This document shows, one piece after another, positions 53,440 to 60,437 of a stretch of DNA of 64,000 nucleotides. Position 1 is the stretch's first letter; the number at the start of each line of letters is the position of its first letter. The DNA is from Falsihalocynthiibacter arcticus (GTDB taxonomy: Bacteria > Pseudomonadota > Alphaproteobacteria > Rhodobacterales > Rhodobacteraceae). Made by a program: the position numbers and the translations under genes. The stretch is from positions 1,025,001-1,089,000 of the forward strand of contig NZ_CP014327.1 in NCBI RefSeq assembly GCF_000812665.2. Reading direction: 5' to 3'. A model generated the notes under the pieces. That model made no database searches, was not told the DNA's origin, and was given only the letters and a program-made list of their open reading frames with translations.

Positions 53440-53895
53440 TCAAATATCCCTGAAAACATCTGCCAAAATCGCTGCAATAGACACTGAATCCGCCTGTAAA
53501 AATGCATCGCGCAAATTACTATCAATATCGAAAACACCTATCAATCGACCGCCCTTGCCAAATACAGGAAGTACCAATTCAGACTGGGTGCTACTGGCGC
53601 AGGCGATATGCCCTTCAAACGCATTCACATCCGGCACAAGTTGCGCTTCGCCCGTACGGGCCGCAGCACCGCAAACGCCACGCGAAAACGGGATTTGCAG
53701 GCACCCGTGCCCCCCTTGGTACGGGCCAATCTTGAGTAAATCATTGCCCACATTCCGGTAAAACCCCGTCCAGTCAAACCGCGCATCCGCATGGTGAAAT
53801 TCACAAGCCACCGTCGCCATTAGTGCAACTTCATCCGTCTCGCCCTCAGTTAGGCTCGCGATTGTTTTCGTTAGGGTTGCATAATCCGCCATCAT
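53440..53895 (-). CDS. msrC: Free methionine-(R)-sulfoxide reductase (GAF-domain fRMsr)
   Basis: A 151-residue GAF-domain enzyme that reduces free L-methionine-(R)-sulfoxide in the cytoplasm. The three catalytic or resolving cysteines of fRMsr are conserved: Cys65 (HGCLQIPF), Cys75 (RGVCGAAA) and Cys99 (GHIACAS). FDWTGFYR and LVLPVFGKGGRLIGVFDIDS complete the family pattern. The frame extends 80 codons upstream inside the thiolase gene, which is spurious. The ATG at 53895 overlaps the thiolase stop (ATGA); the next codon is also ATG. Confidence 0.92.
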   Translation of the reverse strand: MMADYATLTKTIASLTEGETDEVALMATVACEFHHADARFDWTGFYRNVGNDLLKIGPYQGGHGCLQIPFSRGVCGAAARTGEAQLVPDVNAFEGHIACASSTQSELVLPVFGKGGRLIGVFDIDSNLRDAFLQADSVSIAAILADVFRDI

Positions 53896-55070
53896 GGTCG
53901 TTCGATCGCGATGGCTGTGCCCTCGCCACCCCCGATGCAAATCGCAGCAACACCCCGCTTGAGGCCGCGCGCCTCTAAAGCATTGAGCAAGGTCACGATG
54001 ATCCGCGCCCCAGAAGAGCCAATCGGATGGCCCAGCGCACAGGCGCCACCGTTCACATTGAGTTTGTCGTGCGGGATTCCCATTTCGGTCATGAAGGCCA
54101 TCGGGACAACGGCAAAAGCTTCGTTCACCTCCCAAAGATCCACATCGTCAACGCTCCACCCCAAGCGGGCCAGAAGTTTTTGCGCAGCGGGTACGGGGGC
54201 CGTCGTAAACCAACCGGGCGCTTGGGCGTGGCTCGCGTGCCCCATAATCCGCGCACGCACGGGCAGGTTTTTCGCAGCGGCTGTTTCGGAGTTCGTGAGG
54301 ACCAGCGCTGCTGCACCGTCGGAAATCGAGGAGGCATTCGCCGCAGTCACCGTTCCATCTTTGCGAAACGCTGGCCGCAAGGTAGGAATTTTTTCTGGAC
54401 GTGCTTTTGCGGGTTGCTCGTCTTTTGAAACGATTGTCTCGCCATGTCGCGTTTTCACGGTAACCGGCGCAATTTCATTGGTAAAACCGCCGTTTTCCTG
54501 CGCAGCAACGGCACGAGACAAGGACGTCAACGCAAAATCGTCTTGGGCTTCGCGGGTAAACTGATATTTCTCTGCGCAATCCTCGGCGAATGTCCCCATC
54601 AAACGACCCTTATCATAGGCGTCTTCAAGGCCATCCAGAAACATAGAATCCATAACTTGACCATGACCAATACGGGCACCGCTGCGCATTTTAGGCAGCA
54701 GATAGGGCGCGAGAGACATGCTCTCCATGCCACCGGCAATCACGACATCACTTTGGCCCAGTGCTATTTGGTCGAAGCCAACCATGGTGGTTTTCATACC
54801 CGATCCGCACATTTTGTTGAGCGTCGTTGCGGGGACGGCCTCGCCCAAACCTGCGACGAAACCGGCTTGGCGTGCGGGTGCTTGGCCCTGCCCCGCGCCC
54901 AAAACGCATCCCATAAGAAGCTCGCCGACATCAATTGGTGAGAGTGTCGAGCTTTCTAAAGCGGCCGCAATCGCGACTCCCCCCAGTTCGGCGGCGGTCA
55001 CTTCTGCAAAATCCCCCTGCAAACCGGCCATAGGCGTGCGGGCGGCCCCGACAATTACAACTTCTTTCAT
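53892..55070 (-). CDS. Acetyl-CoA acetyltransferase (thiolase)
   Basis: A 392-residue biosynthetic-type thiolase that condenses two acetyl-CoA or cleaves beta-ketoacyl-CoA. Nucleophilic Cys88 in NKMCGSGMK, the NEAFA motif, His in GHPIGSSGA and the second Cys in CIGGGEG are all present. It is the first gene of the minus-strand run and is divergent from the STAS gene. With no PHB synthase or fad genes nearby, the pathway is open. Confidence 0.94.
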   Translation of the reverse strand: MKEVVIVGAARTPMAGLQGDFAEVTAAELGGVAIAAALESSTLSPIDVGELLMGCVLGAGQGQAPARQAGFVAGLGEAVPATTLNKMCGSGMKTTMVGFDQIALGQSDVVIAGGMESMSLAPYLLPKMRSGARIGHGQVMDSMFLDGLEDAYDKGRLMGTFAEDCAEKYQFTREAQDDFALTSLSRAVAAQENGGFTNEIAPVTVKTRHGETIVSKDEQPAKARPEKIPTLRPAFRKDGTVTAANASSISDGAAALVLTNSETAAAKNLPVRARIMGHASHAQAPGWFTTAPVPAAQKLLARLGWSVDDVDLWEVNEAFAVVPMAFMTEMGIPHDKLNVNGGACALGHPIGSSGARIIVTLLNALEARGLKRGVAAICIGGGEGTAIAIERP

Positions 55071-55165
55071 GGGAATTTCCCTTTTTTGGCATTCGCTGGA
55101 TTATGCATACCGAATGGTAACGATTGGCGCCTAGTCTAATAGCAACCAACACATGGAGCAAGATT

Positions 55166-55501
55166 TTGGAAATTTCATCCAGAGTAGTAGACGACGCCCT
55201 CATCGCCACGGTCGACGCACAACGAATCGACTCGGCGGTCGCCGTTCAATTCAAAGATAAAATGCGGGAAGTTACGGAAAACGGCTTTAAACGAGTCATT
55301 CTTGACCTGTCGAATGTGAATTTCCTCGACAGTAGTGGCCTCGGTGCAGTTGTTGCCGCCATGAAGCAACTTGGGAGCGAACGAACCCTTGAAATTGCCG
55401 GCCTTACCGGAGCTGTTGAAAAAGTATTTAAACTTACGCGAATGGACACGGTTTTTATCATCCACCCAAATGCTGGGGCAGCAACTTCATGCGCCTCCTA
55501 A
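55166..55501 (+). CDS. STAS-domain anti-sigma-factor antagonist
   Basis: A 111-residue SpoIIAA/RsbV-like protein. The phosphorylation loop reads NFLDSSGLGAVVAAMK (serines about 56-57), preceded by strand RVILDLSNV and followed by LEIAGLTGAVEKVFKLT. In partner switching the unphosphorylated form binds the kinase/anti-sigma factor. The only suitable start is a TTG at 55166 with GGAG 8 bases ahead; another TTG at 55124 lacks a site. The kinase partner begins just downstream. Confidence 0.88.
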   Translation: MEISSRVVDDALIATVDAQRIDSAVAVQFKDKMREVTENGFKRVILDLSNVNFLDSSGLGAVVAAMKQLGSERTLEIAGLTGAVEKVFKLTRMDTVFIIHPNAGAATSCAS

Positions 55502-55515
55502 GCTATAAATGACCA

Positions 55516-55992
55516 TTGAGTGAGCTCCTCTTTATGCCAGAAGACTTGGGTATGCAGCACATTAATCTTACCCTTCCGGGAAATGCCTTGGCAGTCCGAT
55601 CTGCACTTGAAACTATACTCGAGCAGCTAAAGGCTTTTGGGTTTTCAGGAGAGAATTGTAGTGTGACCGAATTGGTTATGGCTGAGGTTATGAACAATAT
55701 CGTGGAACACGCCTACGCTAATGGAGATCCTGGACCAATTCTCATTTCCATTTCCGCAAATGGTTCACACTTGGCTATTGAAATCATCGATCACGGCGAT
55801 CCAATGCCCCGCTATTCCCTCCCTCAAGCGACTCTGACGAATTTGGATTGTCCGCTTGATGATCTCCCCGAGGGGGGATGGGGTTGGCTTATCATCCATG
55901 AAATCGCCGAAGACCTTGTGTACAGCAGAATTGGCGCAAAAAATCACTTGAGCTTTCAGCTTTCTAGTAAACGGGCCCTTAAAGCGCCTTAG
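55516..55992 (+). CDS. RsbW/SpoIIAB-like serine kinase (HATPase), anti-sigma-factor type
   Basis: A GHKL ATPase of up to 158 residues. N-box ELVMAEVMNNIVEHAYANG, G1-type IDHGDPMP and the final EGGWGWLIIHEIAEDLVY lid are conserved. Such proteins phosphorylate the STAS partner and sequester a target, classically a sigma factor. No sigma factor and no PP2C phosphatase is encoded nearby. The start is uncertain: TTG at 55516, ATG at 55534 or ATG at 55552. Confidence 0.88.
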   Translation: MSELLFMPEDLGMQHINLTLPGNALAVRSALETILEQLKAFGFSGENCSVTELVMAEVMNNIVEHAYANGDPGPILISISANGSHLAIEIIDHGDPMPRYSLPQATLTNLDCPLDDLPEGGWGWLIIHEIAEDLVYSRIGAKNHLSFQLSSKRALKAP

Positions 55993-56010
55993 TAAGCCTG
56001 CCTGAATTAG

Positions 56011-56150
56011 GGGGAGCTTCAAATGCCGCGAAATTGCCCTATTCGCACCTTAACGCCGCCTGAGTTGAACAGCATATTGAACTTGTAGCTGCATAAAGCT
56101 TCCCTCGACGCTGTGATTTACAGCCCCCACCCAGTACCGCAGCGTCGAGG
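56011..56150 (+). other. Structured intergenic element upstream of ggt (alternative stems)
   Basis: The 235-base gap before ggt contains a 9-bp stem (56011-56019 with 56096-56104, one G-U) enclosing two small hairpins (GCGAA/TTCGC at 56028-56046 and CAGC/GCTG at 56070-56091). A perfect 11-bp stem follows (CCTCGACGCTG at 56103-56113 with CAGCGTCGAGG at 56140-56150). The two large stems overlap by two bases. No U-tract follows. It could be a leader regulator, a small RNA or a weak terminator of the STAS/HATPase unit. Confidence 0.4.
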
Positions 56151-56227
56151 CACTACTTCCCCCCATTTCGAACTTGGAATACCGCCAGAGCCGCTCTAGT
56201 CTCCGTTTCTAACATGAGGAGACCAGC

Positions 56228-57808
56228 ATGCGTGATTTTCAACTACCCGGACGTTCCCCAGTTTTTGCCGAAAACGGTATGTGTGCCACTTCGCACCCTT
56301 TAGCGGCGAAAATCGCTTGCCAAATTTTGGAAGCTGGTGGAAATGCGGTTGATGCTGCGATCGCGGGCGCTGTTGTCCTTGGCGTTTGCGAACCCCAAAT
56401 GACAGGAATAGGCGGCGACTGTTTCGTTCTGGTTAAACCCGCAGACGGCAACGATATCATCGCCCTAAATGGCTCGGGCCGCGCGCCAGCCGGATTATCC
56501 GCAGAAATATTGCGCGCAGACGGGCACAAGACAATGCCCGTCGGGGGCGTCGCGTCTATCACAATTCCGGGTGCGATCGACGCCTTTTGTCGGCTTTCAA
56601 AAGATTATGGAAAAATGGGATTAGCGGGTTCATTGGCCCCCGCGATTCACTATGCAACGGCGGGTATTCCGGTTGCACCACGCACCCAAATGGACTGGAG
56701 GATCGCTGAGGACTCCCTTCAGGGTGTTGCCCGCGACTACTACCTAATCGACGGGAAAGCCCCTGAAGTTGGGCAAATTTTCCGAGCGCCACAACAAGCA
56801 GAAGTTCTGCGTAGCATCGCCTTGGACGGACGAGATGCGTTTTACACTGGAGAAGTTGCCCAAGACATGGTCGACTCCCTACAAGCGCTTGGCGGAACCC
56901 ACACTCTCGACGATTTTGAAACAGAAACTAGCGCGTACACGACCCCGATTTCGGGAACCTATAAACATCTCGAATTGTTCGAGCATCCACCCAATGGCCA
57001 AGGCGCAACCGCCATTCTAATGAACAATATCCTCGGTCATTGCGATATCGCTTCTATGGATCCATTCGGTAGCCAGCGCGCGCATGTTGAGGCCGAAGCC
57101 GCCAAACTTGCTTATGACGCGCGCAACAGGTTCCTTTCTGATGCGGATTATGTGGGCCGACTGGACCATATGTTAGCCGCAAAGACAGCAGAACAACTCG
57201 CCGCGTTGATTGACCCTAAGCGCGCGATGGCCGCTGCCGCTCCACTTTCGGAATCCGTTCATAAGGACACCATTTACATTACGGTCGTCGATCGCAATCG
57301 CATGGCTGTTTCTTTGATCTATTCTATCTTTCACAGCTTTGGGTCGGGCCTTGCGTCGGATAAATTCGGCATCCTCTTTCAAAACCGTGGCGCGGGTTTC
57401 ACGTTGAACAAAGGCCACCCAAATGAGGCCGCAGGCGGCAAACGCCCTATGCACACGATCATTCCGGGTATGCTCAAACAGAACGGCAAAGTTATCATGC
57501 CTTTCGGTGTTATGGGCGGCGCGTATCAACCCAACGGGCACGCGCGATTCGTCTCGAACACAGCGGACTTTGGCATGCACCCACAGGCAGCAATAGACGC
57601 GCCGCGCAGTTTTAGCGACGCTGGGGTTATGAACATCGAGCGCGGCTATTCTGCAAAAGTTCAGCAGGAACTCGAAGCATTGGGGCACACGTTATCCACC
57701 CCGGATACTGCAATCGGCGGTGCCCAAGCGATTCTCATTGATTGGGAGCGAGGCGTCCTTCAGGGCGCTTCCGATCCCCGTAAAGATGGCTGTGCTTTGG
57801 GGTATTAG
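56228..57808 (+). CDS. ggt: Gamma-glutamyltransferase-family Ntn hydrolase
   Basis: A 526-residue self-cleaving N-terminal-nucleophile hydrolase. The likely processing/nucleophile threonine is Thr348 in KDTIYITVVDRNRMAVS. GNAVDAAIAGAVVLGV, TGIGGDCFVLV, EHPPNGQGATAIL and PNEAAGGKRPMHTIIP match the family. There is no signal peptide, so it is probably cytoplasmic, unlike classical periplasmic Ggt. This favours a role in gamma-glutamyl compound or glutathione-conjugate breakdown inside the cell. GAGGAGA precedes the ATG. Confidence 0.92.
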   Translation: MRDFQLPGRSPVFAENGMCATSHPLAAKIACQILEAGGNAVDAAIAGAVVLGVCEPQMTGIGGDCFVLVKPADGNDIIALNGSGRAPAGLSAEILRADGHKTMPVGGVASITIPGAIDAFCRLSKDYGKMGLAGSLAPAIHYATAGIPVAPRTQMDWRIAEDSLQGVARDYYLIDGKAPEVGQIFRAPQQAEVLRSIALDGRDAFYTGEVAQDMVDSLQALGGTHTLDDFETETSAYTTPISGTYKHLELFEHPPNGQGATAILMNNILGHCDIASMDPFGSQRAHVEAEAAKLAYDARNRFLSDADYVGRLDHMLAAKTAEQLAALIDPKRAMAAAAPLSESVHKDTIYITVVDRNRMAVSLIYSIFHSFGSGLASDKFGILFQNRGAGFTLNKGHPNEAAGGKRPMHTIIPGMLKQNGKVIMPFGVMGGAYQPNGHARFVSNTADFGMHPQAAIDAPRSFSDAGVMNIERGYSAKVQQELEALGHTLSTPDTAIGGAQAILIDWERGVLQGASDPRKDGCALGY

Positions 57809-57811
57809 GGG

Positions 57812-58138
57812 TTAATTGAGCTGGAACTGAAGCGGATAGCTTCCGTCTTCAAAATCACCGAACATGTCACTCAAATCAGGGTGGCTTATCGGAATCCCCG
57901 TATAATCCGCAATGAGGTTCTGCTCGGAAACATAGGCGACGTAGTAGCTCTTATCGTTTTCGGCCAGCAGATGGTAAAACGGCTGATCTTTGTTGGGGCG
58001 ACTCTCGGCAGGGATCGCCTCATACCACTCATCGGTATTTGCAAACATAGCGTCGACATCGAAAACCACACCGCGAAACGGATGTTTGCGATGGCGAACA
58101 ACTTGGCCAAGATAATATTTTGCACGTGTCTTCAGCAT
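57812..58138 (-). CDS. hspQ: Heat-shock protein HspQ
   Basis: A 108-residue YccV-type protein (hemimethylated-DNA-binding domain family), known in E. coli as a Lon specificity factor. AKYYLGQVVRHRKHPFRGVV, DEWYEAIP, QPFYHLLAENDKSYYVAYVS and the ISHPDLSDMF end are conserved. I looked for a heat-shock promoter upstream and saw no CTTG/CCAT pair with proper spacing. The stop is 3 bases from the convergent ggt stop. Confidence 0.94.
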   Translation of the reverse strand: MLKTRAKYYLGQVVRHRKHPFRGVVFDVDAMFANTDEWYEAIPAESRPNKDQPFYHLLAENDKSYYVAYVSEQNLIADYTGIPISHPDLSDMFGDFEDGSYPLQFQLN

Positions 58139-58170
58139 AGCTTAATAGCTCCCCATAAGGTTACTAAACA

Positions 58171-59103
58171 ATGGAGACGGGGATTGTCCATGATAGAGAC
58201 GCAAAATGCTGGAAACAGACTGTGGACGTAGTTTTAACAGTCCTCGAAATTGTCGCTCCTGTCTTCATTTTAGCAAGCATCGGATACGTCTGGGTGCGGC
58301 TCGGATTTGAGTACCGCGTACAGTTTGTAACCGGCATGGCGATGACTATATCGATCCCCGCATTGATCTTCGTCGCTTTGATGCAAACCAAAATTGACCC
58401 GTCGGCGCTGTCGCTATTGCTCGTCGCATCGGTCATTACCTATGCCGTCTTGACGCTGGTCTTTTACCTCGTCGTGCGCGCGTTGAAATTGGACGTCCGC
58501 AGCTTCCTCCCCTCCCTCATTTTCGGCAATACAGGTAACGTTGGCCTCCCCCTTGCGTACTTCGCATTTGGCGAAGAAGGATTCGCCTATGCCATTGTAG
58601 TCTTTGCAGTAATGGCGATCTGGAGTTTTACTTTTGGGGTCTGGATTGTCTCTGGTGGGGGCAATTTGAGCAAAGTCCTTAAGGAGCCGATGGTCGGCGC
58701 CACACTACTTGGTGCGATCTTCATGTGGCAAGGCTGGGAAACCCCGAAATTTTTGACGAACGCGCTTGAACTTGTGGGGCAAATGGCTATTCCGATGATG
58801 CTCATAACGCTTGGTGTCGCAGTCGCGCGATTAAAGCCGGGGCGGTTGGGGCAAGCGTTTTGGCTTTCCCTCCTTAAGGCTGCGATTTGTATCGGTGTGG
58901 CCGCCGGAATCGGTGTGTGGCTGGATCTCCCACATGTGGCACTGGCGGTTTTGATCCTGCAAGTCGGGACACCCGTTGCTGTCACATCCTACATGCTAGC
59001 CGAGAAATATGGGGCTGATTCCAATGCCGTTGCTGGCCTTGTTGTGGTTTCAACCCTCATTTCTGTCGCCGTGATTCCCCTCGCGCTTGGATTCCTGATC
59101 TAA
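58171..59103 (+). CDS. AEC-family transporter (auxin efflux carrier-like)
   Basis: A 310-residue membrane protein with about ten helices in two five-helix halves: VLEIVAPVFILASIGYVWVR, then LIFGNTGNVGLPLAYFAFGEE, and in the second half MAIPMMLITLGVAVARL. Bacterial members export or exchange organic acids such as malonate or malate; substrate not predictable. The start is uncertain: ATG at 58171 has no ribosome site and gives an unusual charged leader, while a GTG at 58222 starts just before the first helix. Confidence 0.88.
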   Translation: METGIVHDRDAKCWKQTVDVVLTVLEIVAPVFILASIGYVWVRLGFEYRVQFVTGMAMTISIPALIFVALMQTKIDPSALSLLLVASVITYAVLTLVFYLVVRALKLDVRSFLPSLIFGNTGNVGLPLAYFAFGEEGFAYAIVVFAVMAIWSFTFGVWIVSGGGNLSKVLKEPMVGATLLGAIFMWQGWETPKFLTNALELVGQMAIPMMLITLGVAVARLKPGRLGQAFWLSLLKAAICIGVAAGIGVWLDLPHVALAVLILQVGTPVAVTSYMLAEKYGADSNAVAGLVVVSTLISVAVIPLALGFLI

Positions 59104-59171
59104 AATCAACTGATTGTTATTTCCAAATGGGTGAAATTACGTTATCCTGTTTGAAAAAAAGCGAGGGGCAT

Positions 59172-59756
59172 ATGAGCAGACTTCTTCGCGCAACAGTATT
59201 GATGATTCTGGTCGCCGCATGCGGTGGGGGTGATAATTCCGCCCCACGCAATTTAAACGACGCCTGTTCAATCCTCAATCAGCGCGGTAAATATTACAAG
59301 GCTATGAAAAAAACCCAGCGGCGCTGGGATATTCCAATAAACGTGCAAATGGCGACTCTTTACCAAGAGAGCAAATTCATCGGCAATGCGCGCACGCCAC
59401 ATCAGTATGCACTGGGTATCATACCTATGGGCCGTCAAAGTTCTGCCTATGGCTATAGTCAGGCGTTGGATGCGACTTGGGATGAGTATCGCGCGTCTAC
59501 TGGACGTCGCAGCGCTAAGCGCGACGATTTTTCTGACGCTGTCGATTTCATGGGTTGGTACATGGACGAAAGTGCGCGCAAGCTCGGGATTTCCAAAGCA
59601 GATGCGCGCAACCAGTATCTTGCCTACCATGAAGGCAGAGCCGGCTACGCGCGCGGATCGCACAATTCCAAAGCATGGCTCATTAGAGTTTCACAAAGCG
59701 TCGACGACCGTTCGAGGCTTTACGAAGCCCAACTTAGGCAGTGCGGCAAGATTTAG
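59172..59756 (+). CDS. Lipoprotein lytic-transglycosylase-like protein
   Basis: A 194-residue outer-membrane lipoprotein candidate (lipobox LVAACGGG, Cys17) with an SLT-like domain. The catalytic Glu66 is in LYQESKFIGNAR, followed by SSAYGYSQALDATWDEY and LAYHEGRAGY. It would cleave peptidoglycan glycan strands. GAGGGG before the ATG at 59172 decides the start. It ends 10 bases from the convergent lolA stop. Confidence 0.9.
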   Translation: MSRLLRATVLMILVAACGGGDNSAPRNLNDACSILNQRGKYYKAMKKTQRRWDIPINVQMATLYQESKFIGNARTPHQYALGIIPMGRQSSAYGYSQALDATWDEYRASTGRRSAKRDDFSDAVDFMGWYMDESARKLGISKADARNQYLAYHEGRAGYARGSHNSKAWLIRVSQSVDDRSRLYEAQLRQCGKI

Positions 59757-59766
59757 GCCGCACAGA

Positions 59767-60366
59767 CTATCGCTCTCTCGAGGCGAGCGTAATATTAAAG
59801 AGGCTGGCGGGTAAACTCACGCCAGTCTTGAAATCGCCAAAAATAACGCGCGTGCCCGCATTTCCCGCCGCGTCGTTAATTATCCATTCGATAAGGCGCG
59901 TCGGATTCGCTTCAAAGATGAGATCAATACTTCCGTATTCGGGATTTTTCGGATCTTGGGCGCGCACAACGGTATCTGTACCGCGTGTGCCATGCCCAAC
60001 GACCATTCTCGCTCCGCCAAGGTTCACATTTTTCGCAAGAATAATGCTTAATGGCGTGCGGTTGAGCGGATACTGCTCGGGTCCCGTATTGGATTTCTGG
60101 TCAAAGATGGCCACTTGGCTCCCGCCGGCAATCACCAACGTGTCGTCAGGCTTATCATACTCAAACCGCGCCCTGCCCGGCCTTTGCATAAACATATTGC
60201 CCGATGATTTTGAGCCATCGGCGTTCACTTGGCTAAAGCGACTCTGAGCGGTTGAGAAGCTATTGAAATAGTTGGAAATCTCCTTGAGAGAGATTTTCTC
60301 GGCAGCCGCAGGCAAAGCCATGCTGACAGCCAAAACGGGTACTAAAAGGAAGCGTAAATGTTTCAT
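59767..60366 (-). CDS. lolA: Outer-membrane lipoprotein carrier protein
   Basis: Periplasmic chaperone of 199 residues that ferries lipoproteins from LolCDE to the outer membrane. Signal peptide residues 1-22 (cleavage after AAA). The conserved SRFSQVNADGSKSSGNMFMQ, GRARFEYDKPDD and QDPKNPEYGSIDLIFE are present. Downstream of ftsK on the same strand with a 71-base gap, the usual alphaproteobacterial ftsK-lolA order. Confidence 0.94.
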   Translation of the reverse strand: MKHLRFLLVPVLAVSMALPAAAEKISLKEISNYFNSFSTAQSRFSQVNADGSKSSGNMFMQRPGRARFEYDKPDDTLVIAGGSQVAIFDQKSNTGPEQYPLNRTPLSIILAKNVNLGGARMVVGHGTRGTDTVVRAQDPKNPEYGSIDLIFEANPTRLIEWIINDAAGNAGTRVIFGDFKTGVSLPASLFNITLASRER

Positions 60367-60437
60367 GTATTTATACTTAACTGCTTTCGGCCAGATTACT
60401 ACCCAGCCGAAATCACAAAGCGTTTATCTGCCGTTAT

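Noticed and set aside
53896-54135. N-terminal extension of the msrC frame
   Set aside because: It overlaps the thiolase gene, and family homology begins at the ATG overlapping the thiolase stop.
58139-58200. Heat-shock promoter for hspQ
   Set aside because: A CCTTATG resembling a -10 element exists, but no CTTG lies at the required distance.
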